Source: Coffea arabica
Lineage: Eukaryota > Streptophyta > Magnoliopsida > Gentianales > Rubiaceae
Reading direction: 5' to 3'
Length of the DNA: 64,000 bases
Assembly: GCF_036785885.1 (NCBI RefSeq)
Contig: NC_092323.1
Coordinates: forward strand, 22,080,501 to 22,144,500
Shown in pieces: positions 13,001-22,240 of the stretch. Within the stretch, counting starts at the first letter, position 1, and each line of letters begins with the position of its first letter. The position numbers and the translations under genes were made by a program. A model generated the notes under the pieces. That model did not search any database. It was given only the letters and a program-made list of their open reading frames with translations, and was not told where the DNA came from.

Positions 13001-13394
13001 TTAGATTAAAGGGTAAATTGGGTACGTAAAGAACAGAAGACAGCGGAAGTGATTGATTAATTTCTACAGTGCCTCGTCCTTTAACTTTAGTGGTAGATCC
13101 ATCAGCTAAAGTAACATGAGGAAAGGGAGTACACTCTTGAAAATTTAAAAAAATTTTAGAGGTACCTGACATATGATCAGTAGCTCCGGAGTCAATAATC
13201 CATGAGTCATTACCTTTTTGTGCAAAAGAAGCAGAGGGAAGAGATGCGTGATTTGTAGCTTGGTACTGTAGGAATTTAACATAATCTTTCTCAGATATAG
13301 TAACAGTTTTCTGGGACCCATGTGCTGAAAAACTCGATTCAATGTGGTCATTGGTAACCGCATTAACAAACCTTTCAACCATGGCGAATGGCAC
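10059..13394 (-). pseudogene. Copia pol polyprotein: protease, integrase, reverse transcriptase, RNase H
   Basis: Two ORFs in the same frame (13394-11763 and the rest to TGA at 10059-10061) are separated by one TAA at 11763-11765, about 1110 codons in all. The first ORF has the aspartic protease motif DSGATDHM (residues 68-75), the pre-integrase HCRLGH with a later CESC pair (219-222), and an integrase core with D250 (HSD), D313 (RSDN) and E349 (VVER). The second has RT motifs (KARLVARGF, QLDVK, SLYGLKQSPRAW, YVDN at 245-248) and RNase H (NDADWAG, SSAESEYRAMA, CDNQAA). The RT catalytic pair is D-N instead of D-D, which should disable polymerisation. No gag domain or zinc knuckle precedes the protease. 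Coding is otherwise well preserved, so inactivation looks recent. Confidence 0.92.
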
Positions 13395-13423
13395 GTCAAA
13401 ACAAAGAAAAGGTCAAAACTCGA

Positions 13424-13540
13424 GATGAACAGCGTGTGAACAGTGAACAGCGCCGCGAACAGTGAACAGTGTCGCATGAACAGTATGCGATGAACAGTGA
13501 ATAGTCGCGATGAACAGTATCGCGTGAACAGTCGCGATGA
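13424..13540 (-). repeat. TGAACAGT-type short repeats in the Copia leader
   Basis: The core GAACAG occurs about nine times in some 115 bases, spaced by short CG-containing linkers (GTGAACAGT, GCGATGAACAGT, CGCGTGAACAGT), between the PBS and the first in-frame ATG. The copies are on one strand (ACTGTTCA in element orientation). It could be a remnant of the leader/gag junction or a cis-acting signal; function unknown. Confidence 0.7.
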
Positions 13541-13583
13541 CCAAAACTTTTGCTAGATGTTTAACCCTAACCCTAGGACTTTT

Positions 13584-13595
13584 GCTCTGATACCA
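13584..13595 (-). other. Copia primer-binding site
   Basis: In element orientation TGGTATCAGAGC immediately follows the 5' LTR. This is the usual plant Copia site, complementary to the initiator methionine tRNA 3' end. Confidence 0.85.
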
Positions 13596-13742
13596 TGAGA
13601 ACAGGTATCTTGGGAGGAAAATATCTAGTCACAGTATTATGAGTGACCAACTAGTATTTATAGGAGTACAAACCTAACCGACTATTTACAAGAATACCCT
13701 TACTAATATATTATCTACAAAAATACTAATATTCTCCTAACA
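13596..13742 (-). repeat. Copia 5' LTR
   Basis: 147 bp, differing from the other LTR at AAAATATCTAG versus AAAACATCTAG and CTACAAAAATAC versus CTACAAGAATAC. Confidence 0.92.
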
Positions 13743-14512
13743 GTCTTGAATCCGGATAATTAGTTAACTTGATAATCTATTGTCAATTAGGGCATTAAAT
13801 CCGTAATTGTTTAATTGGCTTGAATTAATGACAACTGGCATGATTAGATTTGTATGAGGGGGATACGCGGGCTAATCTGAAATAATCCTGGTAGTGCGTT
13901 ATTTGGTTAGAATAGGACTCCTCTAATACATAAGGCAATTGAAGAATTAAATCTTACGGGCGTGACTAAGATTATTTCTCAATTAGAGTAGTGATTAACG
14001 GGCATACCTTAATCACCGGCACAGTAAGGAGGGGTTGACTGTCATCGCTTGTTTAACAGTTATAACCTATTTGTTAGTAAATAATTAGAAATGCATCAAT
14101 TAGGTGAACCATTGTTGAAGTTATTTCTTGGCTAGACTTTTAATTATTATTACTCTGATTTTAGTTATTTGTCATTTAATCTTTTGTTGGTTATTTATTT
14201 TTATTCGAACCATTTACTTATTGCCATTGCTATAAAAATCCTCCATTGTTACTTTGAACATAAAAAAGAAACAAATATCCCCAATCCCTGAGGATACGAC
14301 CCTACTTGCCCTGTTTACAAATTAATAATTATTTGTGAAAAAGTCATCACATTCGGGTATATCGAATCAAGTAAATTTTTCGAGAATAGGGTGAATCAAG
14401 TAATCCATTGCACACCTAAAGTCCCTACTCCAATATTTGGAATCGGGTTTTGGTTATTTTAATTGGTAAATAGGTTTATTTTTATTATTGCACAGGCATC
14501 TATAACCTGTCA

Positions 14513-14536
14513 ATTTTTTGCGCTGTTGTCGGGGAC
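14513..14536 (+). other. Gypsy primer-binding site region
   Basis: Directly after the left LTR lies TTTTTTGCGCTGTTGTCGGG, a degraded form of the TGGCGCCGTTGCCGGGGA-type site of Athila/Tat-like plant Gypsy elements. Confidence 0.65.
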
Positions 14537-14597
14537 TAGTGTCAGTTATTTGTTTCTTTTTAAATTTATTTTTGTTCTAATTTTCTGGTTCCTTTGT

Positions 14598-17084
14598 ATG
14601 CCTCGTTCTTTTCGTACAGGTGAATTAATTTTCGACCCCTAGGTAGAGAAGATTGCGCGTAGAACAAGAAAAGAGACCAGATAACTCAGAGATGAGCAAT
14701 CAAGCGGTGCATCTCAAAGACCTGAGCCAGAAGTTGAACTAACAAATTCGTTTGGTGATACTTCGAGTGACTCGGATCAAGAAAAAGTGACTATGGCTAA
14801 TGCACAAACATTAAGGGAGTTGGCTGCTCCTGATTTAACTCAACAGTCTTTATGCATTACTTTTCCAAATTTAAATGATAACACCCCATTTGAATTAAAA
14901 TCTGGGTTAATTCATCTTCTGCCATCTTTTCATGGGTTACCAGGTGAGGAGCCTTATAAGCATTTGTAGGAATTTGATGTCGTGTGCAACAGTATGAAAC
15001 CCCCGAGAATCAGAGAAGAGCAGATAAAAATGAGGGTATTCCCCTTCTCCTTGAAGGATTTTGCAAAAGACTGGCTATACTACCTACCACCAGATAGTAT
15101 CACCACGTGGGACCAACTGAAGAAAAAGTTCTTAGACAAGTATTTTCCCGCCTCTCGAGCTACAAGTCTAAGAAAGGAGATTTGTGGTATCAAACAACAC
15201 CCAGGAGAGTTGCTTTATGATTACTGGGAACGATTCAAGAAATTATGCATCAAGTGCCCCCAGCACCAAATAAGTAAGCAGTTGCTCATACAATATTTTT
15301 ACGAGGAGCTACTTTTCAGAGACAAGAGTATAATTGATACTGTGAGTGGAGGGGTTCTGGTGAACAAGACCCCTCGAGCAGCGTGGGAGCTAATTGAAGG
15401 AATGGCGGAGAAATCACAGCAATTTGGTACGAGAGAGGATGTCCCGATACGCAAGGTGAATGAAATAGAGACATCCTCTATCCAACAACAGCTGACTGAG
15501 TTGACTTCTTTTGTTAGGCAACTGGCTATAGGAAATGCATCTCAGACCAAGGTGTACGGGATTTGTACTAGTATGGGTCATTCTACAGAGATGTGCCTAA
15601 TGATTCAAGAAGAAAGTGCAGAACAAGTAAATATGGCCGGTCACGCGCCCACGCCAAGAAAGGCCTATGACCCGTACTCAAATACGTATAACGCGGGTTG
15701 GAGGGACCATCCCAACCTCATCTATGGAGGGAACATGCAGTGTAATTTTGTGTCAAATAGACAACAAGGGTACCAGCAGCAGTACCAACCCCGACCACCT
15801 CCGTCACCAAAATCTAGTCCATCTCTGGAGGAGATAATGAAACAACTGATGGCTACCACTGCGCAACATCAACAAAAGACGGACTTCGAACTGCATAACA
15901 TAAGAAATCAAATGAGCCAGATGCAATCCATGCAAAATCAGATGAACCAAATGGCCATAACAATCAACTGTTTGGAGTCCCAAGTCCAAGGTAAATTGCC
16001 GTCTCAGTCTGAGTTGAACCCAAAGAACGTAAGCGCGATGACCCTAAGAAGCGGGAAGGAAATCTAAGGACCCGAACCTGTGATCCCGAAGGACAAGGAT
16101 GAGGAAAAGATCGAGAACGAGTTTGGGAAGGAGGACAACAGTGGCACAAATCCAAAAGTACTCCCCGACCCAATCATTACAGTCAAGATTAACCCGCCTC
16201 CCTTTCCTAGCAGGTTGGAGAAACCAAGAAAATAAGATAAGGAGAAGGAGATCTTGGAGGTGTTCCGCAAGGTACAGATTAATATCCCCCTTTTAAACGC
16301 AATCAAACAAGTGCCGAAGTACGCAAAGTTTTTTAGGGATCTGTGTGTCAACCGAAGGCGGCTTAGGGGAGATGAAAGGGTCATTGTAGGGGAGAACGTG
16401 TCCGTAATCTTGCAGAGGAAGCTCCCACCGAAATGCGGGGATCCAGGTAGGTTTATTGTCCCATGTAGGATAGATAATACTTTGATTAGGAATAACATGC
16501 TGGACTTAGGAGCATCAATCAACGTAATGTCTAAATCTATGTATGCTTCTCTGATGCTAGGTTCATTAAAAGAAACTGAAATAATAATTCAATTAACTGA
16601 CCGAACAAATGCATACTCTAATGAGTTGGTCGAGGATGTGCTGGTTAGAGTTAATGAATTAGTATTCCCAGCTGACTTTTATGTATTTGACATGGATGAT
16701 GACCATTCTCCCGACCCCTCGGTTTTGCTCTTAGGTAGACCCTTTTTAAGCACAGCACAGACAAAAATTGATGTTAATAAGGGTACTTTGTCCATGAAAT
16801 TTGATGGAGAAATAGTCAAATTTAATATTTTTGATACAATGGAACATCCTGTTAACTCTCACTCTATGTTTTCTATTCATGATATTAATCCCTTTGTGCA
16901 AAAATTTTATGAGTTTGCTTGCATGGATAAATTCAAAGTTGTTGTGAACAAGTATCAGGGGATGAAAGCAATTTATAAGGTGAAAAGGAATAGAAAATTA
17001 AGAAAGAAGGGTACACTCAATGGCTATTTGGATCCTGGAGGAGGGCCATCGATTACAAGAAAAATTGAATTACATCCAAATTGA
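14598..17084 (+). pseudogene. Gypsy gag and partial aspartic protease, interrupted by stops
   Basis: One frame runs from ATG at 14598 (MPRSFRTGEL) to the stop at 17082-17084 and is broken by in-frame stops at 14640, 14682, 14967 and 16065 and another near 16233. The 14982-16067 section is a typical retrotransposon gag (FSLKDFAKDWLYYLP, FLDKYFPASR, LYDYWERFKKL). The zinc knuckle is damaged: the first cysteine of the CGIC pair is a tyrosine (VYGICTSMGH). From 16254 a retropepsin-like domain is present with DLGAS (residues 84-88 of that section) and LLGRPFLSTA. The frame then ends without any RT or integrase motif. Gag would package RNA in virus-like particles, but this copy cannot make an intact protein. 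Confidence 0.88.
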
Positions 17085-17261
17085 AGAGTGGTGTTTAAGG
17101 TCTAGCCAAAGACGTTAAAGAAAGGCGCTCATTGGGAGACAACCCAATTTCTTTTAATTGTTTGTTCAGTTTTGTTTGATAGATTAAATATGTTTTCTTT
17201 GAGTTTGACTGATTTCTGGCTTCAATTTTAGTTTTTGATGACTCGTAGGTATCTCTCTGAC

Positions 17262-17400
17262 ATGACGTGCCCGCGTCATGTCGTATGGAGAGCTCATGGT
17301 CAGAAGGATTTTCACCCTCATGACGCTCCCACATCATGTTGTATGGAGAGCTCATGGTCAGAAGGGTTCTTGCCTTTTTGATGTGCCCGCGTCACGTTTG
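17262..17400 (+). repeat. 58-bp tandem repeat in the Gypsy 3' region
   Basis: About 2.3 units start at 17262, 17321 and 17379. Each opens with a near-palindrome of the type TGACGTGCCCGCGTCA; the two full units then carry TATGGAGAGCTCATGGTCAG. Its core and the GGTCAGAA word reappear in the 75-bp repeats of the second Gypsy element. Confidence 0.75.
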
Positions 17401-17479
17401 CGGGAAAGATAAGTATTCAAAACTCGAAAACAGTTTTCGATTTCCTGTTACTCTCTAATTTTAAATTTCGAAAATAAGT

Positions 17480-18040
17480 TTTGTTCATAATAATAAAATT
17501 AAAAAAAAAAGGAAAAAATTTAAAATTTAAAAAAATTTAAAAAAATTTTTAAAAAATTTATTGAATAAAAAAAAGGAAGTCTTTCTGTTTAGCTATCACT
17601 TTTGATTTCCAAAATTAGAATTTAAAAAAAATTAAAAAATGAAAAAATTGATGAAAAAAAAAAGAAAAAAACTATTTTGTTTTTGTTTTTGTCTTTTCTT
17701 TTTCTTTCTTTTCCTTCTTTCTTTCTTTCTTTTTCTTTCTTCCCTTCCTTTTCTTTCTTCCTCTTTTCTTTCTTTCTTATCCCATGTTTCTTCTTCTCTG
17801 TCGACCAAAGACCCTTTGCCCGCCGCCATCTCCTCCCCTCCTTGCCATCGCGCGCCACCTTGCGCGCGACGCTCCATCACGTGGCCGCCCACTTCTCCTG
17901 CGGTCGACGCCGCCTTTTCCTCACCCCTCTTCTCTCTCACTCGCCGCCAGCACCAACCGCACGACCACCACCACCTCGCGCGACACAGCCCAACCGATGC
18001 CGCAACCATTCCCACTTCTTCCCTTGGAGACCAGTGAAAA
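17480..18040 (+). repeat. Low-complexity A/T block, pyrimidine tract and GC-rich block
   Basis: 17500-17650 is A-rich. 17690-17790 is almost only T and C (repeated TTTCTTTC). 17800-18000 is C-rich with many CG dinucleotides. Several overlapping ORFs here are compositional artefacts. The same kind of purine/pyrimidine tract sits in the second Gypsy element at 63135-63210. Confidence 0.6.
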
Positions 18041-18157
18041 ATTTGGCAGCGTTTATGCACCATGCGACCTTACACCTTAGTTTGGTTTTCACCTACCACT
18101 TTGACCCAACTTCAGGGAAGTTTTATTGCCTTTTCTCCTACTTTTGATGTTTATTTG

Positions 18158-18210
18158 CTACATTGAGGGCAATGTATTGTTTAGGTATGGGGGGGGATCA
18201 GTTGGGGTGC
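18158..18210 (+). other. Gypsy 3' conserved motif with G-run (possible polypurine tract relic)
   Basis: The words CATTGAGGGCAATGTATTG and TTTAGGTATGGGGGGGGATC match, in inverse orientation, the second Gypsy element near 62815-62855. A G-rich tract normally marks plus-strand priming, yet the recognisable right LTR starts about 950 bases later, so its exact role is unclear. Confidence 0.5.
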
Positions 18211-19152
18211 TAGTTTTTCTAGTTTTAGTTTTTAGATGTTTTTCCTTTATTTTTAGTTTGTTATTTGTCTATCTTTCGTTTATTTTCTTTCTTTTTAATG
18301 ATCAGCTCTAATGTGACTGCCAAGGTTTGATGTTGGATTGTTGCCTCTAATTTCACTATTGCCGAATTTTAATAATAAAAGTGTATCGAGATAATGTGAT
18401 TGAGTCCAAGAACATCTCTTTGGTGAATATCGGTGATTGCTTGACTCTTTTGATATTTGGTTAACTTTTCCAGGCTTAAGGAATGGTTGTTGGCATTTTC
18501 ATGTGAATTGATCCAATATTAACTTTAGTTCTCCATATTTGAAGAAATGAGGCTAGTAGCTGCTGTTTTTGTTTGTTTTTGATGTGTTACCTTGAGTTAT
18601 CGTGTATTTGGATGTGAATTAAGGTTGACTGTACTTCGCTATTAATTATTACTGAGTAACTGGGGATCTTCACCAAAAGTATCGATTCTCGCGTAAAAAA
18701 GCAATGATTTCTATGAGTACGTGGTCGTAAAGCGATAGGAGCTAAGTAACCGGGCTCTTTCATCTGAAAAATGTTGGAGTTCGCGTCAAAAGATTCAAAT
18801 GGCTAAAGACTAAGTCTTTTTGTGCTATTTTAAACAAAAAAAGAAAAAAAGAAAAGAAAATAAATAATTGATAGAAAAAAAAACAAGAGTATAGGTTGTG
18901 TTAGTTGGATAGAAGTCAGCTTGCCGACTTATGGATATAATGTTGAGATTCTGGTTAATATTTGGACCATTTACTGATAAATATTGTGCGTCATTCCTTT
19001 CTCTTAGATTAGTTAACTTGGAATTGAAGGAGTTTGTGGTTTGAAAGCTAATCGAGGTGATATTTCTCGGATTTTGATCACTGATGTTTGATATATGATT
19101 TTCTTGGTATCTTGGTAATATGATAGATAGAGTAATAGCCATTGTCAAATAT
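18211..19152. other. Gypsy 3' untranslated region
   Basis: Non-coding. The stretch around 18655-18815, with GTAACTGGGGATCTTCACC, AAAGCGATAGGAGC and GAGTTCGCGTCAAAAG, has an inverse counterpart at about 62215-62400 in the second Gypsy element, showing family relationship. Confidence 0.6.
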
Positions 19153-20859
19153 TGATAGACAAGTGCCAATTTGACATGAAAGGAGTCCAAGTCACAGAGC
19201 TTACCCCTGGGGCATTGTTGGCAACGGAAAAACTTGGGCCCATTTCTGTAATTGTTGAGGAAGAAAGCACGGGCTGTAGTCTTATTCCCTTGGAGGGGCC
19301 GCCGCACAGGAGCGAAGCTTTAGAGTAGCTAGATATTAGATAGAAACAAGCGCAGAGAACTAGCACTACTTTGCTGGCTTAGCCTTTGACTTTTCTTTTT
19401 TGTTTAGTTCTTCGTAATTTTCTTTTCATTCCTCAGATGTCAGGAGCAATTAGGAGATTCAATCATTCTCTGTGGAAAATTGGGGTGGGGTGTTTGGGTA
19501 GATAAGTCCCTCGCAGGACTTCAAAAGTTGCCGGCTTTTGAAGTTATTGTGGGGATTAGGTTTATTTGCGAAAAACTCTTACTTTGGTAAGAAAATGTGG
19601 AAACAAGAAAATCAGCTCAGGGGTTCGGGGGGTAGTTACTTCCTATCAGCGGGGGCCCTTGTGGGGTTTTCTATCCCACATCGGAAAATTGGGGTGGGGT
19701 GTTTGGGTAGATAAGTCCCTCGCAGGACTTCAAAAGTTGCCGGCTTTTGAAGTTATTGTGGGGATTAGGTTTATTTGCGAAAAACTCTTACTTTGGTAAG
19801 AAAATGTGGAAACAATCATTCTCTGTAAATTTTGTTTTCCTTTCATTTGTTCGGACGAATTGGGCTTTCCTAAACGCAGATAATGGCCGCGACTTTTGCT
19901 TCAATTTTGTATGGGTGTTTCGCATCAAATATGAACTAATTTCCCCACTCTAGTCAAGGAACAACGAAAGCTTTGGTTCGCCTAAAAATTGTGAGATCGA
20001 TTTAATTTTATCTTTTTCTTTTATTTATTGGTATTCGCATATCCCTTGATTGCAGTATTTATGATTATTTAATTAATTGATTGTCTTGAATCTGGATAAT
20101 TAGTTAACTTGATAATCTATTGTGAATTAGGGCATTAAATCCGTAATTATTTAATTGCCTTGAATTAGTGACAACTAGTATGATTAGATTTGTGTCAGGG
20201 GGATACGCGGGCTAATCTGAAATAATCCTGGTAGTGCGTTATTTGGTTAGAATAGAGCTCCTCTAATACGTAAGGCAATTGGGAAATTAAATCTTACGGG
20301 CGTGACTAAGATTATTTCTCAATTAGAGCAGTGATTAACGGGCGTACCTTAATCACCGGCACAGTAAGGAGGGGTTGACTGTCATCGCTTGTTTGACAGT
20401 TATAACCTATTTACTAGTAAATAATTGGAAATGCCTTTGCATCGATGATCAATTAGGTGAACCATTGTTGAAGTTATTTCTTGGCTAGACTTTTAATTAT
20501 TATTATTCTGATTTTAGTAATTTGTCATTTAATCTTTTGTTGGTTATTTATTTTTATTCGAACCATTTACTTATTGCCATTGCTATAAAAATCCTCCATT
20601 GTTACTTTGAACATAAAAAAGAATCCACAGTCCCTGAGGATACGACCCTACTTACCCTGTTTACAAATTAATAATTATTTGTGAAAAAAGTCATCCCATT
20701 CGGGTATATCGGATTAAGCAAACTCTTCGGAAACAGGGCGAATCAAGTAACCCATTGCACACCTAGAGTTCCTGCTCCAATACTTGGAATCAGGTTTTGA
20801 TTATTTTAATTGACAATTAGGTTTATTTTTATTATTGCACAGGCATCGACAACCTGTCA
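19153..20859 (+). repeat. Right LTR of the Gypsy element
   Basis: Homology to the left LTR starts at about 19150 (ACAAGTGCCAATTTGACATG) and ends with AACCTGTCA at 20851-20859. The first 130 bases of the left LTR are not recognisable before it, so this LTR is probably shortened at its 5' side. It contains a 341-bp later insertion. Confidence 0.85.
19474..19814 (+). mobile_element. 341-bp insertion with 132-bp terminal direct repeats
   Basis: Two copies of a 132-bp sequence (19474-19605 and 19683-19814, starting GGAAAATTGGGGTGGGG, ending GTGGAAACA) flank 77 bases containing CTATCCCACATC. The host LTR is interrupted between two copies of CAATCATTCTCTGT (19460-19473 and 19813-19826, sharing the last CA with the insert). 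The left LTR has the empty site near 9630. The layout looks like a miniature LTR (TRIM/SMART) element, but a 12-14-bp target duplication is too long for one. Confidence 0.7.
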
Positions 20860-21575
20860 CTTAGGATATCAAGCCAAAAGAAAAAAAAAATCTAAACACC
20901 TGTGCAACAAACTTTCTCCATCCATCAAATTAGCCGTACTTTTGCAAAGGAAACCTTGGCATTGTGGCTAAAATTGAGATATCAAGAATTAAAGATCCTA
21001 GGTTCTAATTTCCTGCCCCTTTCCACTTCTTAGATCTTACCCTTACTTGCTAGGAAAATTTTTCAAATTAGCGGTACTTTTAAAAGTCTAAAGAAAGTAA
21101 AATATTCTAAACTTGTTCTTTTCTATTTTATCTTTTATTTCCATTCTAAGTATTTAACTATTCAAACTGATCAGAATGAAAAATCAAAGAAACTAGATGA
21201 CAATTTTGTTGAGCAATTTTTACAGTTCTTTATCCAACTGGTCTCACTTTGCAACTGCTCCTTCCTCTAGAGAAATTAATGACAATCAATTTAAGATCTT
21301 CTGAGCTCGAAATGGGTTGTTCAGTTTTTGCATAACGGATTTCATTAGAATTTATGATGCATTTTAACCAGTGACCTCACATATCAAAACTCTTCTTCAA
21401 GAAAACACACTTTTTTTTCTTTCTACTTTAAAGATGTTATATTTTGTCAACTTAATCTTTTTTTCCTTTTTATTACAAATATATCTGTTCTCTACAATTT
21501 AAATAGACAAATTGCATCTGTTTTTAACATTGGATGTAATCCATCTCTTTCCACTATACATTTACAATTTGAAAA
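20860..21575 (+). repeat. NLR 3' flank block, copy 2 (right half), with SINE-like piece
   Basis: Continues the block broken at 9192: GGATATCAAGCCAAAAG here versus GGATATCAAACCA at 1603, then the same order of motifs as 4850-5440. Within it, 20945-21040 has a degenerate tRNA-like pattern (GGCATTGTGGCTAAAA, then AGGTTCTAATTTCC), possibly an old SINE absent from copy 1. Confidence 0.6.
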
Positions 21576-22240
21576 TACACCTTCATGTTTTGAAGTATTT
21601 TACCACAATCTCTACTACTACAATTGAATGCCCTTAATTTTTTTGAAAATTATTAAATAACGTATAAAAAATTTAGCTTTTTAATATTGCCAAGCTCTTG
21701 CCTCCTCATTTTTCAAAAATACTCTATCTAGCCCCCCCATTGTCCTCCAAAAGTATTGAAATTTTTTTACATTTTCCCTCACTATTTCTAAAATAGAACC
21801 TTGAAATATAACATAATGCAATTTTTAATTCCTTTCTAATAAATCTTATTTACTTAACATTGAACTTCATTTATGTATCCAAGTGTATGAATTGCAAGTG
21901 AACCAAATAATTCTTTGACAGTTTAACCGCGTGCAGGTAGTCTGCCTATTGGATAAGTTAAAATGCATATTTTTAATTTTATAAGTAATATTAACAATTC
22001 TGCAATCATACCATTAAATGACCTGGTAACTACTACACAATCAATCACAAACTATATAAATTTTTTTATGGGATTTTCGTAATGTTCAATAAATTTGCTC
22101 ATATGTATTAAATTTATTATGATAAATGCTTCTACCAAAAAAGTCACAAACCACAGGTTGTGAGTTGAATCTAAAATAATTTATCCTCCTGTTGCTACTT
22201 CTTTTGTTGAGTTACGTTGTTGACGAGGTTCTACCATACA
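21576..22240. other. AT-rich spacer, no gene seen
   Basis: No ORF or recognised element; short A/T runs only. Confidence 0.5.

Larger units (their letters stand above)
9905..13742 (-). mobile_element. Ty1/Copia LTR retrotransposon lacking gag, inserted in the Gypsy LTR
   Basis: The 3838-bp element has identical-length 147-bp terminal repeats (9905-10051 and 13596-13742) and a perfect 5-bp target duplication GTCTT (9900-9904 and 13743-13747). The uninterrupted site is visible in the other Gypsy LTR near 20085. On the minus strand the order is 5' LTR, PBS TGGTATCAGAGC, a leader of only about 190 bases, protease-integrase-RT-RNase H, a purine tract and the 3' LTR. The LTRs differ at two positions that I can see (both transition-type), so the insertion is fairly recent and later than the Gypsy insertion. 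There is no room for a gag domain. Confidence 0.93.
9193..14512 (+). repeat. Left LTR of the Gypsy element (interrupted by Copia)
   Basis: Runs from TGATAGG to the CCTGTCA at 14506-14512. Without the 3838-bp Copia insertion and one copy of its 5-bp duplication it would be about 1.48 kb. It matches the right LTR from about 9320 onwards (AACAAGTGCTAATTTGACAG). The first 130 bases or so have no clear counterpart in the right LTR. Confidence 0.85.
9193..20859 (+). mobile_element. Ty3/Gypsy LTR retrotransposon, gag-only deletion derivative with nested insertions
   Basis: The element starts TGATAGGTTG, ends AACCTGTCA and is flanked by the perfect 5-bp duplication CTTAG (9188-9192 and 20860-20864). 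Order: left LTR (with a Copia element inside), primer-binding site, gag and partial protease in one frame, short tandem repeats, pyrimidine tract, G-run, right LTR (with a 341-bp insertion). Reverse transcriptase, RNase H and integrase are absent: the frame stops at 17084, shortly before the GGGAGACAACCCA motif at about 17134 that normally follows the polyprotein in this kind of element. It is therefore non-autonomous. PBS and gag style resemble the Athila/Tat branch; lineage is inferred, not tested. Confidence 0.88.

Noticed and set aside
17632..18147. Several overlapping ORFs of 98-156 codons on both strands
   Set aside because: They come from the pyrimidine tract and C-rich block in the Gypsy 3' region; no domain, and all frames are open together.
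19566..19953. ORFs of 68-77 codons across the 341-bp insertion
   Set aside because: They read through the duplicated 132-bp unit and the LTR; no conserved domain.
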